This document shows, in pieces, positions 16,922 to 25,632 of a DNA stretch of 48,961 nt. Origin of the DNA: a bacterium (GTDB lineage Bacteria; Bacteroidota; Ignavibacteria; Kapaibacteriales; UBA2268); assembly GCA_030431515.1 (NCBI GenBank), contig JAUIIX010000017.1:1-48961 (forward strand), in the 5' to 3' direction. Below the pieces are notes generated by a model. The model worked only from the letters and a program-made list of their open reading frames with translations, was not told the DNA's origin and searched no databases. The stretch's first letter is position 1. Each line of letters opens with the position of its first letter. Made by a program: the position numbers and the translations under genes.

Positions 16922-17623
16922 TTATTGCTCTTTTTTATTTACAGGTGATAAAACTGGAACTTTTACTTTCTTAGTATTTCTTGAAATGTTTAAAGTATCT
17001 CCTAAAGCTTTATTATAACCTTTAGTAAGATCATTTATAGTATTGATTAATTTATTCATTCTTGCAACAATTTCTTCTAATTCTAGTCCTGATAACGCAG
17101 CTAATTTAGGAATATCTCTATTATAAAAACGGCTAGCAATAAGACAAATAAGCTCTTCATCAGTAGGATATGGCATTTCATTTACATCAGTATTATCTCC
17201 TTCAAATAACCACGTCAAGTCAATACCCACATCCTCTAAAATCTTATGTTGATTATCAGGAATATTAAGTCCATTAATCCAATTACTAATTGTTTGAGGT
17301 GCTACACCTAATTCTTTCGCAAAAGCAACTTGTTTTTTATTATTTTTTTTCAGCCAAGTTTTTAATCTATATCCAGGTGTATTTAAATCAGTTTCTTTAG
17401 TAATAAATTTAGAAGTAAGAAGCATATCACCTTCACCATGAGTAATAAACATTGGATTTATTCCTAGTTTGTCTTTTAACTCATTTAGAGTTTTCTGACC
17501 AAAACTTCTACCTTTGTAAGCATTAAAATGTGATAGTTTTTTACCTAATAAGACAGTAATATTAGATAAACTTTCAAAATATTTATCTGCTACACTTTCG
17601 AGTCTATCTAAGTCTTTTCCCAA
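16922..17623 (-). CDS. Phage repressor with helix-turn-helix (CI/XRE type), protease domain absent
   Basis: The 233-residue protein has two CI-like modules. The first (about 10-70) ends GINPMFITHGEGD; the second (about 85-145) has a canonical helix-turn-helix, KKQVAFAKELGVAPQTISNW, and ends GIDLTWLFEGD. The C-terminal 90 residues are helical and probably serve oligomerisation. The S24 protease usually fused at this point is encoded two genes downstream instead. It is the best candidate to bind the 18-bp palindrome in the promoter region just upstream, and the copy of that region at 37.5 kb. It starts the immunity operon. Confidence 0.82.
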   Translation of the reverse strand: MGKDLDRLESVADKYFESLSNITVLLGKKLSHFNAYKGRSFGQKTLNELKDKLGINPMFITHGEGDMLLTSKFITKETDLNTPGYRLKTWLKKNNKKQVAFAKELGVAPQTISNWINGLNIPDNQHKILEDVGIDLTWLFEGDNTDVNEMPYPTDEELICLIASRFYNRDIPKLAALSGLELEEIVARMNKLINTINDLTKGYNKALGDTLNISRNTKKVKVPVLSPVNKKEQ

Positions 17624-17635
17624 TTTAATCCTTTA

Positions 17636-17737
17636 AAAAATAAATAAAAACAAAAAAATACAAGAAAATATAAAATAATATTTGGATATTTAAAATAATT
17701 ATTTTAATATTGCATATAAAGTTTAACAAAAATTAAA
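17636..17737. repeat. 102-bp direct repeat, copy 1 (early promoter/operator region)
   Basis: Bases 17636-17737 align without gaps to 37489-37590, with four mismatches by my count. Both copies lie directly upstream of rightward phage operons. The repeat includes a complete promoter and a perfect 18-bp palindrome. Confidence 0.93.
17681..17712 (+). promoter_or_regulatory. Early rightward promoter with embedded operator palindrome
   Basis: TTTG at 17681-17684, a 20-base spacer and TAATATTG at 17705-17712 (one difference from TAnnTTTG). The perfect palindrome TTAAAATAATTATTTTAA at 17690-17707 fills the spacer and overlaps the -7 element, so a bound repressor would block RNA polymerase. It points toward the early genes; the repressor operon runs in the opposite direction from the other side. 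Confidence 0.65.
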
Positions 17738-17839
17738 AATATGTGTAATATTTTAACTGTAATTTAAAATATACATTAGATTTTTAACTATTTATATAAA
17801 TTTAAAGCGAAAAGCGACGGACAAAATTAAGAAAAAGAA

Positions 17840-18013
17840 ATGGATAATCAAAATAAAAATACTAAAGAAGGAAAAGGAATCGCTAAAAAAAGGACATTTA
17901 GATTATATGATAAAGAGTATGAGATACTAGAAGAGCTAGAAATGACAATAGGATTATCTAAATCAAAAATAATTAGAAAGCTAATTAGACATGCAGATAA
18001 AATTTTATTTTAA
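17840..18013 (+). CDS. Small ribbon-helix-helix-like protein
   Basis: The 57-residue frame encodes a basic N-terminus, then RTFRLYDKEYEILEEL and a helix pair with SKSKIIRKLIRHA. This strand-helix-helix pattern is that of Arc/CopG-type DNA-binding proteins. It is the first gene after the early promoter, the position occupied by Cro-like or anti-repressor regulators in other phages. The start is preceded by an A-rich GAAAAAGAA sequence instead of a strong ribosome site. Confidence 0.6.
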   Translation: MDNQNKNTKEGKGIAKKRTFRLYDKEYEILEELEMTIGLSKSKIIRKLIRHADKILF

Positions 18014-18028
18014 ACAACAACAAAAGGA
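18014..18028 (+). promoter_or_regulatory. CAA-rich leader with AAAGGA ribosome site
   Basis: ACAACAACAAAAGGA lies 7 bases before the ATG at 18036. Almost the same leader precedes the genes at 37625 and 38509, so it is a shared translation-start signature of this phage. Confidence 0.5.
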
Positions 18029-18035
18029 ATAACTA

Positions 18036-18311
18036 ATGATTGACTATCCAATAAAAGATTGGTTTCCGACCGAAGAAGGTCAAAACTTGGCGAATAATAT
18101 TGTTGAATATATCAGCAACGAAGTACCAGAAAGACATATTGATGAGTGCATAATATCAATTGTAGAAAATATATGCTTAGCTATTAATATCAAGAAATCA
18201 AAAAGGAAAGAAAATCCTGCTTCTTGTATTGTGATAGCGAAAATCAAACAAAAGATTTTAGAGGAACAGAAACAACAAAAATTTATTACAGAATTAAATG
18301 ATGAGGAATGA
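18036..18311 (+). CDS. Small phage protein of unknown function
   Basis: This 91-residue product is acidic at the start (DYPIKDWFPTEEGQNLAN) and basic in the middle, predicted mostly helical. It has no recognised family. It belongs to the early operon, and the next gene starts immediately after its stop codon. Confidence 0.6.
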   Translation: MIDYPIKDWFPTEEGQNLANNIVEYISNEVPERHIDECIISIVENICLAINIKKSKRKENPASCIVIAKIKQKILEEQKQQKFITELNDEE

Positions 18312-18312
18312 A

Positions 18313-18513
18313 ATGTCTAAAGAAAAAGACGAAAAAGAAAAAAAAGAAGAGAAAGAATATAAAGGCTATATAAATGCCTTTACAATAGATCCTAAATTGC
18401 ATGAGGCTCTTGACAAAAGTGCTAAAGCTAATTTTAGAACTTTAAAATTGCATATTGTAAGCATAATAACTGAAAAGTTAGAGTCAGAAGGCTACGATGT
18501 TTATGCCACATAA
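18313..18513 (+). CDS. Small ribbon-helix-helix-like protein
   Basis: I place the start at ATG 18313, one base after the upstream stop; an in-frame ATG at 18298 would overlap that gene. The 66 residues have a highly charged Lys/Glu head, then a strand (YINAFTIDPKLHEAL) and two helices (FRTLKLHIVSIITEKLESEG), the shape of an Arc-like DNA-binding protein. The second such protein in this operon. Confidence 0.55.
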   Translation: MSKEKDEKEKKEEKEYKGYINAFTIDPKLHEALDKSAKANFRTLKLHIVSIITEKLESEGYDVYAT

Positions 18514-18518
18514 TAAAA

Positions 18519-18637
18519 AAAGCCAACTCTTTCGAGATGGCTTTAAAGGAAAAACTAATGAACGTAATTGAAAATTGTCAACAACTACAATTTTAATTTC
18601 AATTACAAATTTTACAACACTCAAAAAGGATTTGAGT
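18519..18637 (+). other. Structured intergenic RNA with three hairpins and a 12-codon leader frame
   Basis: Three stems occur in series: AAAGCCA/TGGCTTT (18519-18545), the long GTAATTGAAA/TTTCAATTAC stem with a nested AAAATTGT/ACAATTTT alternative (18564-18606) and ACTCAAA/TTTGAGT (18619-18637). A frame ATG-TAA at 18558-18596 (MNVIENCQQLQF) begins 8 bases after AAAGGA and overlaps the long stem. Its peptide could act as a leader that shifts the stems during translation. On the minus strand the first hairpin is followed by seven or more T residues and could end antisense transcripts. Confidence 0.45.
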
Positions 18638-18671
18638 ATTTTATCAACACACAAAATTAAGGAATTAACTA

Positions 18672-18863
18672 ATGAGTTCCAAACAAAAAATAATATCTAA
18701 AAAAGATATTGACAGACTTGAAAGCATAGTTGATGATGCAGTAGAATTAATTTATATTTATAAAGTTGATTCAAATAGTTTAGATGTTAATTCTAAATTC
18801 AATTACTTACGCAACAGACTGAACAGAGAATTTAACAATAATAACAGAATGGTGGCAAGATGA
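18672..18863 (+). CDS. Small phage protein of unknown function
   Basis: Residues 10-60 of this 63-residue protein are predicted helical, with a short acidic pattern (DRLESIVDDAVELIYIYK). No family is recognised. Its stop overlaps the ATG of the next small gene by one or more bases (ATGA), indicating translational coupling. Confidence 0.55.
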   Translation: MSSKQKIISKKDIDRLESIVDDAVELIYIYKVDSNSLDVNSKFNYLRNRLNREFNNNNRMVAR

Positions 18864-19033
18864 AAATCCTAACACCTAAACGACGACTTTACAATCTGAG
18901 AAGAAGTTTCAGAAACAACATTGAAAGTATGATTTTGAATATTAGAGATATTTCAGAAAGAAAAGCTTTAATATTTATAAACTTCACTTTAATTGCATTA
19001 ATAATAATTGTATTAAAAATAAAAGGAATTTAA
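18860..19033 (+). CDS. Small single-pass membrane protein
   Basis: The 57-residue frame, starting in an ATGA overlap with the upstream gene, has a basic N-terminal half (TPKRRLYNLRRSFRNN) and a C-terminal hydrophobic helix (ALIFINFTLIALIIIVL). By the positive-inside rule the N-terminus is cytoplasmic. A small membrane protein among early genes could act in superinfection exclusion or host takeover; there is no direct evidence. RecT starts two bases after its stop. Confidence 0.5.
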   Translation: MKILTPKRRLYNLRRSFRNNIESMILNIRDISERKALIFINFTLIALIIIVLKIKGI

Positions 19034-19035
19034 AA

Positions 19036-19962
19036 ATGTCAGATATTGTTAAAGCAGAAATAGATATAAAAACTAAAGCTATTAAAGTAGCACAAACTAA
19101 TGATAGTTTAAGAGGTTTAAAGCCAACACAAATTAACCACGTGATGGCAGATATGTTAATTAAGATTGATGATACTTATAATGAAGTATCTAAATCAAAC
19201 GAAATGGTTACTATTTTAACTACTGTATTTGAAAAGAACCCAACACTAAAAGAATGTTCCTTAAAATCAATTTTTGGTGCTATTCAACAAACATTAAATT
19301 TGAAATTATTGCCTGAACCCACACTGAATTTAGTTTATTATGTACCAAGGAATGTATCAAAATTAGTAGATGGAAAAAAGGTCTGGAATAAAGAAGTACA
19401 ATTTCAATTAGGATATCAGGGATATAAAGAATTAGCAAGACGTTCTGGTAATATTAAATCAATATCTGCTGATATTATTTACGAAGGTGATGAATACAAA
19501 ATTGAATATGGTACAAATAGAAATATAGACCACAAACCTTCTTTTAAGAATGATCACTACGACAAAATATTATTTGTTTATGGAGTTGCTTTTTACAAAG
19601 ATGGTAGTAATGAATTTATAGTATTGACTAAAGAGGATATAGAAAAAAGAAGACTAATGTCTCCTATGCAAAAAGGTAAACCTACAGGAATTTGGGATAT
19701 TCATTATTCAGAAATGGCAAAAGCAAAAGTTACAAGAGCTTTGTGTAAAAATCTTCAGTTATCGGTTGATGTTCAAAAAAGTATGTCTTTTGACGAATGT
19801 GTGATTTCAAAATCTTTAGATGAAAACAATCAAGATGATTTTGTAAAACCTGAATTCGAATTAAAGCAAGAAGAAATTGAATATGATGAAGATTTTAAAA
19901 AATTAGTTGAACAAGAAGAAGAAGAAAATTACTTTAATGCTATGATGAAGGAGAAATTGTAA
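19036..19962 (+). CDS. recT: RecT single-strand annealing recombinase
   Basis: The 308-residue protein matches RecT/Bet-type annealing proteins: helical N-terminus, LKECSLKSIFGAIQQTLNLKL, then YYVPR, VQFQLGYQGYKELARRSG and the YGVAFYKDGS / MSPMQKGKPTGIWD region. An acidic C-terminal tail follows (about 265-308), typical of these proteins and possibly used to bind partner proteins. RecT coats and anneals single strands produced by the exonuclease encoded immediately downstream (one-base ATGA-type overlap). Confidence 0.92.
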   Translation: MSDIVKAEIDIKTKAIKVAQTNDSLRGLKPTQINHVMADMLIKIDDTYNEVSKSNEMVTILTTVFEKNPTLKECSLKSIFGAIQQTLNLKLLPEPTLNLVYYVPRNVSKLVDGKKVWNKEVQFQLGYQGYKELARRSGNIKSISADIIYEGDEYKIEYGTNRNIDHKPSFKNDHYDKILFVYGVAFYKDGSNEFIVLTKEDIEKRRLMSPMQKGKPTGIWDIHYSEMAKAKVTRALCKNLQLSVDVQKSMSFDECVISKSLDENNQDDFVKPEFELKQEEIEYDEDFKKLVEQEEEENYFNAMMKEKL

Positions 19963-20882
19963 TGGAAAATACAACATTTTTAGAGCTACGTAAAAATTCA
20001 ATTGGTGGAACTGATATTTCTGCAATATGTGGAATTAATCCATATAAAGATGCTTCAGATATATATATTGAGAAAATTTTAGGTAAAGAAGAAGAAGAAA
20101 ACGAATATACAATCGCAGGTCATTTATTTGAAGAAGTTTTAGGAAAAAGATTTGAAAAAGCAACAGGATTAAAAGTCAAGAAACCTTCAGAAGTAAATAT
20201 TATTAAAAGAAAAGGGTATTTCCATGCATCAATAGATTATTATTGTGAGGATTTTCAAGGTGAATTGGCAATTGTGGAATGTAAAACAACTTCAAAATAT
20301 TTTAAAGATAGAGATGATTTTTTTGAGAAATTCCCACATTATTATATGCAGGTTCAATGGTATATGTATATTTATGGATATAGAAGAGCTTATTTTTCAA
20401 TTTACTCTTTTCAGTTTGCACCGCAATATCATTGGTTTGATGTAGAGTATAATGAAAATTATGTAAAAATGGCAGTTGAAAGAGCAAAGGAATTTTGGGA
20501 AACTCATATTGAACAATTAATTCCACCACCATTTACAAATTCATCTCAAATGAATATCTGTAATAATTTTTTAGTTGAAAAAAATATATTTGAAGCTGAT
20601 GAAGATGATTTTAATTTATTCAACGAATTAACTGATATAAAAGAAGAATTAAAAGTTCTTGAGAAAAAGAAAAAAGAGATTGAAGAAAAGTTTAAATTGA
20701 AAATCGGAACTAATGAAGGAATAAAGTATAATGATAAAATTTTAGCAACTTATAAAACTCAAATAAGGAATGATTTGGATAAAAAGCTATTCAAAGAAAA
20801 AGACCCTGATTTGTATGAATTGTATTCAAAAGAGAGTATAAGCAGAACTTTAAGAATCAAAGAAAAAGCATTTGATAAATAA
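19962..20882 (+). CDS. YqaJ-type phage exonuclease (lambda Exo-like)
   Basis: This 306-residue PD-(D/E)XK nuclease has an N-terminal RKNSIGGTDISAICG motif, a central HASIDYY aspartate followed by AIVECKTT (Asp and Glu-x-Lys of the active site) and HYYMQVQWYMY, all landmarks of YqaJ-family viral recombinases. The C-terminal 70 residues are a charged helical tail (KEELKVLEKKKKEIEEKF). It degrades duplex DNA to give single-stranded tails for RecT, whose gene overlaps it. The pair forms the phage homologous-recombination module. Confidence 0.9.
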   Translation: MENTTFLELRKNSIGGTDISAICGINPYKDASDIYIEKILGKEEEENEYTIAGHLFEEVLGKRFEKATGLKVKKPSEVNIIKRKGYFHASIDYYCEDFQGELAIVECKTTSKYFKDRDDFFEKFPHYYMQVQWYMYIYGYRRAYFSIYSFQFAPQYHWFDVEYNENYVKMAVERAKEFWETHIEQLIPPPFTNSSQMNICNNFLVEKNIFEADEDDFNLFNELTDIKEELKVLEKKKKEIEEKFKLKIGTNEGIKYNDKILATYKTQIRNDLDKKLFKEKDPDLYELYSKESISRTLRIKEKAFDK

Positions 20883-20920
20883 AGAGCTTCCAGCCCTATT
20901 TAAAAAAAAGAGATTGAATT

Positions 20921-21205
20921 ATGGATGATAGAAAATTATATGATTTTACGGTAGAAGAGTTAGAGAGAATGATTCAGAATATTGTTGAACGTTCAATTGC
21001 GAAAATCGAAACTGAAAAGCCTAAGAGTGAGAAGAGTTTAATTTCCACTAAAGAAGCAATGAAATTGTTTGATACTGATAGAAAAACTCTATACAATTGG
21101 AGGAGACAAGGGCTTCTCCCCTATCGAAAAATGGGAAAAAAAATCTATATGAAAGCAATAGATATTGACAAAGTAATGAAAGAAACTATGAGTAATTTTA
21201 ATTAA
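20921..21205 (+). CDS. Helix-turn-helix DNA-binding protein (excisionase/MerR-like fold)
   Basis: The 94-residue protein begins with an acidic helix and then carries a winged helix of the HTH_17 type: STKEAMKLFDTDRKTLYNWR followed by the wing LLPYRKMGKKIYM and IDIDKVM. This fold is used by phage excisionases and small regulators in Bacteroidota mobile elements. Its position between the recombination genes and the helicase does not discriminate between excision and regulation. Confidence 0.75.
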   Translation: MDDRKLYDFTVEELERMIQNIVERSIAKIETEKPKSEKSLISTKEAMKLFDTDRKTLYNWRRQGLLPYRKMGKKIYMKAIDIDKVMKETMSNFN

Positions 21206-21223
21206 TAATATAAAGGTGTAATA

Positions 21224-21937
21224 ATGGAATCAAAATACGTGTCATTCGAAAAAGAAATGACAAATGAAGAAAAGCTTGAATTAGCTAAAGAAATATTCGA
21301 ACTCGACAAAGAGATTAAATCTTCAAAGCATGAATTAGCGACTGTATCAACAACTTTAAAAAACTCAATTAAATATAAAGAAGATGTTAAAATAGAGCTA
21401 ACTGAACAATTTGATAATGGAATCAAAGAAATAGAAATATTAGCTTACCCAATAAAAGATTATGAAAAAGGAAGAATTGTGTATTTATCGATTGATGATT
21501 TAGAACCAATTCATCAAAGAGACTTGACTGAGGAAGAATTGGAATTATCAATTGATGATACTGAACATTATTCTTATGAAAATATTGTCCAGATAAAAGA
21601 AGATTTAATTTATAGTTTTCTAAATGATCTAAAAATGGAATCTGAAGAGTATATCAATTACAATTTACCTTTAAAAGCATTTTTACTTGAGATTTATAAA
21701 CCAAATCAAGTTCTACAAGATGCTCTTTTAGAATTAGAATTGAATCTAAGTGCTATAGTTGAATTTGGAGTTTATTCATCTTGTTGTCAACTTATTGCAT
21801 ATACTGATAAAAATGATATTACAAGGAAATCCTTATTCTCTAACTCTAAATCTATATATGTTATTGAAAGCGTGAATAATATAGAGTTAGGGCATTCAGT
21901 TATTTATGAAGAGTTGGTTGAAGATGAAGGAGCTTAG
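21224..21937 (+). CDS. Phage protein of unknown function with N-terminal coiled coil
   Basis: The product has 237 residues. The first 60 form a charged coiled coil with Lys/Glu heptads (KEMTNEEKLELAKEIFEL). The remainder is mixed alpha/beta and includes AYPIKDYEKGRIVYLSIDD and two cysteines near 190. No family is recognised. It overlaps the helicase gene by 14 bases, suggesting a helper role in the same replication module. Confidence 0.6.
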   Translation: MESKYVSFEKEMTNEEKLELAKEIFELDKEIKSSKHELATVSTTLKNSIKYKEDVKIELTEQFDNGIKEIEILAYPIKDYEKGRIVYLSIDDLEPIHQRDLTEEELELSIDDTEHYSYENIVQIKEDLIYSFLNDLKMESEEYINYNLPLKAFLLEIYKPNQVLQDALLELELNLSAIVEFGVYSSCCQLIAYTDKNDITRKSLFSNSKSIYVIESVNNIELGHSVIYEELVEDEGA

Positions 21938-23327
21938 ACCGTATCAAAAGGATTTAAGACAAAAAACTATTGATTCCCTGCTTAAAATTAATAAATTAAT
22001 GCTCCAGTTACCCACTGGAGGTGGAAAGACAATTACATTTGTTGATTTAGCAAAATATTATATTGAGCAGGGAAAATTAGTGTGGATTTTAGTTCATAGA
22101 AACGAGCTTACAACACAGACATCAAGCAAATTAACTGATTTTGATATTCTACATTCTGTTATCCAAGCTGGATATCATTATTCAAGATTTGCTTCTTGTC
22201 AAATTGTGAGCGTTCAAACTGTGGTAAGAAGGTTAAGCAAAGTTAGACCACCAGATTTGATAATATGTGATGAAGCACATCATAGTACTGCTAATACTTA
22301 TAGGAAAATATATGAATACTATCCTAAAGCAAAAATAATTGGTGTTACTGCTACTCCTTGTCGAACTAATGGTGAAGGTTTCAAAGATTTATTTGATAAA
22401 TTAATTTGTGGACCATCAGTAAAAGAACTAATTTCTATGGGCTTTTTATGTGAACCAAAAATATTTGCTAAACCATTGTCATTCAATTTGTCAGAATTAA
22501 GACAAACCGCAGGAGATTACAATGATAAAGATTTATCTTTGGCTATGGATAAGCAAGAGATTATCGGTGATTTAGTAAATACCTATTTGGATAAAGCAAA
22601 AGGAAAAAAAGCAATAGTATTTGCTGTGAATATTAATCATTCTAAGCACATAGTTGAGATGTTTAATAATTGTGGTATAAAAGCTGAACATTTAGATGGT
22701 ACAACTGACAAAGTCGAAAGAAACACAATTCTAAGACGTTTTAGGAAAGGTGAGACTTTAATATTATCAAATGTTAATATAGTTACAGAAGGATTTGATG
22801 TGCCTGATTGTGAAGTCGTAATACTTGCAAAACCTACTACATCTTTATCAATGTTTTTACAAATGGTAGGAAGAGGATTAAGAACTTTTAATGGTAAAAA
22901 ATATGCTTTAATTTTAGACCATGCAGATTGTGTATTTCAACATGGATTTCCACAACAAGATAGAGATTGGACTTTAAAAGGAAAAAAAAGAAATAAAAAA
23001 GATGGCATTTTTAAGGATAACATTAGAATTAAAGATAAAAAGACTGGTGAACTATTTAAAAGAAGTGATTTACCACCAAATGTAACTGATATTGAATTAG
23101 TAGAATTAGATATTGATGATTTAAGAATGCAGCAAATGGATAATTTACTCAACAAATTTGTTAATAATGGATTCCGACCAGGTGTTGCTTGGAGTGAATT
23201 TGTAAAGAAAGTAAAGAAACCAACTTTAAGTGATATTACAAATTTTAGAATAAAAGCAGGGTATAATCCAAAATGGGAATACTACAAAAAAGTTGAATTT
23301 GGATATTTAGAAGAAAGGAAAAATTAA
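21924..23327 (+). CDS. SF2 DEAD/DEAH-box helicase
   Basis: I take the ATG at 21924 (MKELRPYQKDLRQ), which starts at the Q-motif-like RPYQ; an earlier in-frame ATG at 21906 lies deeper in the previous gene. Helicase motifs appear in order: LPTGGGKT (Walker A), HRNEL, DEAHHS (Walker B), TATPCR (motif III), then the second RecA domain with NIVTEGFDVP and QMVGRGLR (motifs V and VI). It belongs to the phage/UvrB-like SSL2 group. Likely role: unwinding or remodelling during phage DNA replication or recombination. Confidence 0.9.
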   Translation: MKELRPYQKDLRQKTIDSLLKINKLMLQLPTGGGKTITFVDLAKYYIEQGKLVWILVHRNELTTQTSSKLTDFDILHSVIQAGYHYSRFASCQIVSVQTVVRRLSKVRPPDLIICDEAHHSTANTYRKIYEYYPKAKIIGVTATPCRTNGEGFKDLFDKLICGPSVKELISMGFLCEPKIFAKPLSFNLSELRQTAGDYNDKDLSLAMDKQEIIGDLVNTYLDKAKGKKAIVFAVNINHSKHIVEMFNNCGIKAEHLDGTTDKVERNTILRRFRKGETLILSNVNIVTEGFDVPDCEVVILAKPTTSLSMFLQMVGRGLRTFNGKKYALILDHADCVFQHGFPQQDRDWTLKGKKRNKKDGIFKDNIRIKDKKTGELFKRSDLPPNVTDIELVELDIDDLRMQQMDNLLNKFVNNGFRPGVAWSEFVKKVKKPTLSDITNFRIKAGYNPKWEYYKKVEFGYLEERKN

Positions 23328-24209
23328 ATGGCAAATAAAATTGAAGAAAATAAAATGAGAGGTTATATTTCATTGTATCGTTCTCTTAAAAATTGGGAAT
23401 GGTATGATGATGTAAATGTGAAAGTTTTGTTTATAGAATTGCTTTTAACTTGTAATTGGAAAGCTAAAAGTTGGAAAGGAGAAATTGTAAATAGAGGAGA
23501 AATTATCACTTCTCCGAAGCAATTAGCACTTATTTTAAATCTAACTGAAAGTAAAATAAAAACAGCTTTAAAAAAACTTCAAAGTACAAAAGAAATCGCT
23601 ATCAAAACAACTAACAAATACACAAAGATAAGTTTATTAAAATTTAATGATTATCAAAATGAAATTGAAGAAGATGACAAACAAATAGATAACAAATCTA
23701 CAACAAATAGAGAACAAAAAGCAAACAAATCTATATCAAATGACAAACAAATAGATAACAAATCTCTACAACTAAATAAAGATAATAATAATAATAAAGA
23801 AAAGAAAGAGAATAAAGAAAATAATAAAGATATTTTTGAAAATTTCAGGAAAATTTATCCAGGAACAAAAAAAGGATTAGATACTGAATTTAATAATTTC
23901 AAGAAAAAACATTCTGATTGGAAAGAAGTGCTTCCAAAATTAAATATTGCAATTCAATATCAGATAAAAGAACGTGAATCAATAAAACTGAAAGATCCAA
24001 AAGCATTTGTACCAAATTGGAAAAATCTTCAAACATGGGTAAACCAAAGATGCTGGGAAGAAGAGATTGGTGAGGTTGAAAGCAATGAAGAAGAAATAAA
24101 TTATATACCTGTAAAACCTGAAGTACCTGATGAAGAGTTTGATAAATTTTATGAAGAAATGGAATTTAACAAACCAATTTTTGATATAAATGAAATTTTA
24201 GGGAATTAA
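23328..24209 (+). CDS. Phage replisome organiser (DnaD-like N-terminal winged helix)
   Basis: The first 110 residues contain RGYISLYRSLKNWEWYDD, a conductor-like N-terminal segment of phage replisome organisers, and a winged helix (SPKQLALILNLTESKIKTAL). A long Asn/Lys-rich linker (about 115-165) follows, then a C-terminal helical domain (FRKIYPGTKKGLDTEF, then LQTWVNQRCWEEE) that resembles the helicase-loading domain. The gene starts immediately after the helicase stop and precedes the DnaB gene, where loader proteins usually lie. It should recognise the phage origin and deliver DnaB. Confidence 0.75.
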   Translation: MANKIEENKMRGYISLYRSLKNWEWYDDVNVKVLFIELLLTCNWKAKSWKGEIVNRGEIITSPKQLALILNLTESKIKTALKKLQSTKEIAIKTTNKYTKISLLKFNDYQNEIEEDDKQIDNKSTTNREQKANKSISNDKQIDNKSLQLNKDNNNNKEKKENKENNKDIFENFRKIYPGTKKGLDTEFNNFKKKHSDWKEVLPKLNIAIQYQIKERESIKLKDPKAFVPNWKNLQTWVNQRCWEEEIGEVESNEEEINYIPVKPEVPDEEFDKFYEEMEFNKPIFDINEILGN

Positions 24210-24213
24210 AAAG

Positions 24214-25632
24214 ATGCTAAATACTCAAGCTAAAAACTTACAATTTCATCCAAACCCAAATGAAAAAATATCTCAAAAGATAGGCAATTCACAACTACCT
24301 CATTCAATAGAAGCAGAAATTAACGTTTTAGGTGCTATGATGATGAGTCCAGATTTTGCTATTCCAAAAGTATTAGAAGTTATAAAAGCAGAAGATTTTT
24401 ACCGAATAAAACACTACGATATATTCAAAGCAATAGTGAATTTATATGAGAAGAAAGTTAAAATAGACTTATTAACGGTTAAAGAGGAGTTAAAAAGATT
24501 AGGGAAACACGAAATTATAGGTGGTGATTTATACTTACTTGAAATTAATAGAAAAACACCGAGTTCTGCAAATGTTCATCAGCATGCTTTAATTGTCTAT
24601 GAAAAAGCATTAAAAAGAAGAACTGTTAAGTTTTCTTCAAATTTGTATAAATCAGCAGTTGATGAATCCTTGAATATTGTTGATGTAATTCAAGATGGAA
24701 TTATTAATCTAAAAGAATTATATAGCTTTAAAAGTCGTTCAAACCCTGATCAAGATGCTATCGAATACAAGAATGAATTGATTCGTAGAACAACTGAAAA
24801 AGATATATTTACAAGAACTGGACTCAGAAGTTTAGATAAGATTATACATGGTTTTTATCCAGGTGAATTTGTTTTGATTGGTGGTCGACCAGGTGCAGGT
24901 AAAACAGCTTTAGGAGTTACTATAAGCTATAATCTAGCTTTTAAAATGAAAAAGAAAGCTCTTATTATTTCAGTTGAGTTAACTAAAATTCAATGGATGG
25001 ACAGATTGGTTTCTGTCGCCACAGGAATACCTTATGAAGAGCTTAAAGATGGGAAAATAGATAAAAATAAGATGGCTGAAATTACTAAATACTTATTTGA
25101 GTTCGCTTCAAATAAGTATTATTTACAAGCAGAAATTAAATATATAGAAGATATAGTGTTAGAAATTAAAAGTTATGTTACATCTACAGATGTTAATCAA
25201 ATTTTTATTGATAATCTTCAAAACATTAGGTCAAAAAAAACATTTAAAAATGAAGCTGAACTCAAAAGTTATATTTCAAATACTCTAAGAGATTTAGCAA
25301 AAGAATTAGGTGTTAATATTTGTTTACTAATTCAACTTAATAGAGAAGTAAGTAAAAGAAAATCTAAACAACCAATTAAAGAAGATATAAGAAATTCTGG
25401 AGATTTAGAACAAGATGCACACGTTATTGTATTAATAGATAGACCAGAGGCAGAACGAAGGTATATCTTTGATGACAAAGCTGATGCAACAAATAGGGCG
25501 GATTTAGTAGTTGTTAAAAATAGAGATTTTCCTACTGGCGTTACAAGATTATACTATAGGGGAGAATTAATGAGGTTTGAAACAATAGACTACTACCATA
25601 AAAATGAAAATCCAGAGGAGAATCCATTTTGA
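24214..25632 (+). CDS. dnaB: Replicative DNA helicase, DnaB family
   Basis: The 472-residue protein has the DnaB N-terminal helical domain (SIEAEINVLGAMMMSP, about 31-46), a linker helix and the RecA-like ATPase. Walker A is GGRPGAGKT (about 223-231); Walker B is QIFIDNLQNI; DIRNSGDLEQDAHVI near 395 is the conserved motif 4 with its glutamate/aspartate pattern. It is a hexameric 5'-to-3' helicase for the phage replication fork. It follows the organiser gene by 4 bases and overlaps the nuclease gene by 4 bases. Confidence 0.93.
   Translation: MLNTQAKNLQFHPNPNEKISQKIGNSQLPHSIEAEINVLGAMMMSPDFAIPKVLEVIKAEDFYRIKHYDIFKAIVNLYEKKVKIDLLTVKEELKRLGKHEIIGGDLYLLEINRKTPSSANVHQHALIVYEKALKRRTVKFSSNLYKSAVDESLNIVDVIQDGIINLKELYSFKSRSNPDQDAIEYKNELIRRTTEKDIFTRTGLRSLDKIIHGFYPGEFVLIGGRPGAGKTALGVTISYNLAFKMKKKALIISVELTKIQWMDRLVSVATGIPYEELKDGKIDKNKMAEITKYLFEFASNKYYLQAEIKYIEDIVLEIKSYVTSTDVNQIFIDNLQNIRSKKTFKNEAELKSYISNTLRDLAKELGVNICLLIQLNREVSKRKSKQPIKEDIRNSGDLEQDAHVIVLIDRPEAERRYIFDDKADATNRADLVVVKNRDFPTGVTRLYYRGELMRFETIDYYHKNENPEENPF

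Noticed and set aside
20245..20532. Two frames inside the YqaJ gene
   Set aside because: Nested in another frame of a gene with intact catalytic motifs.
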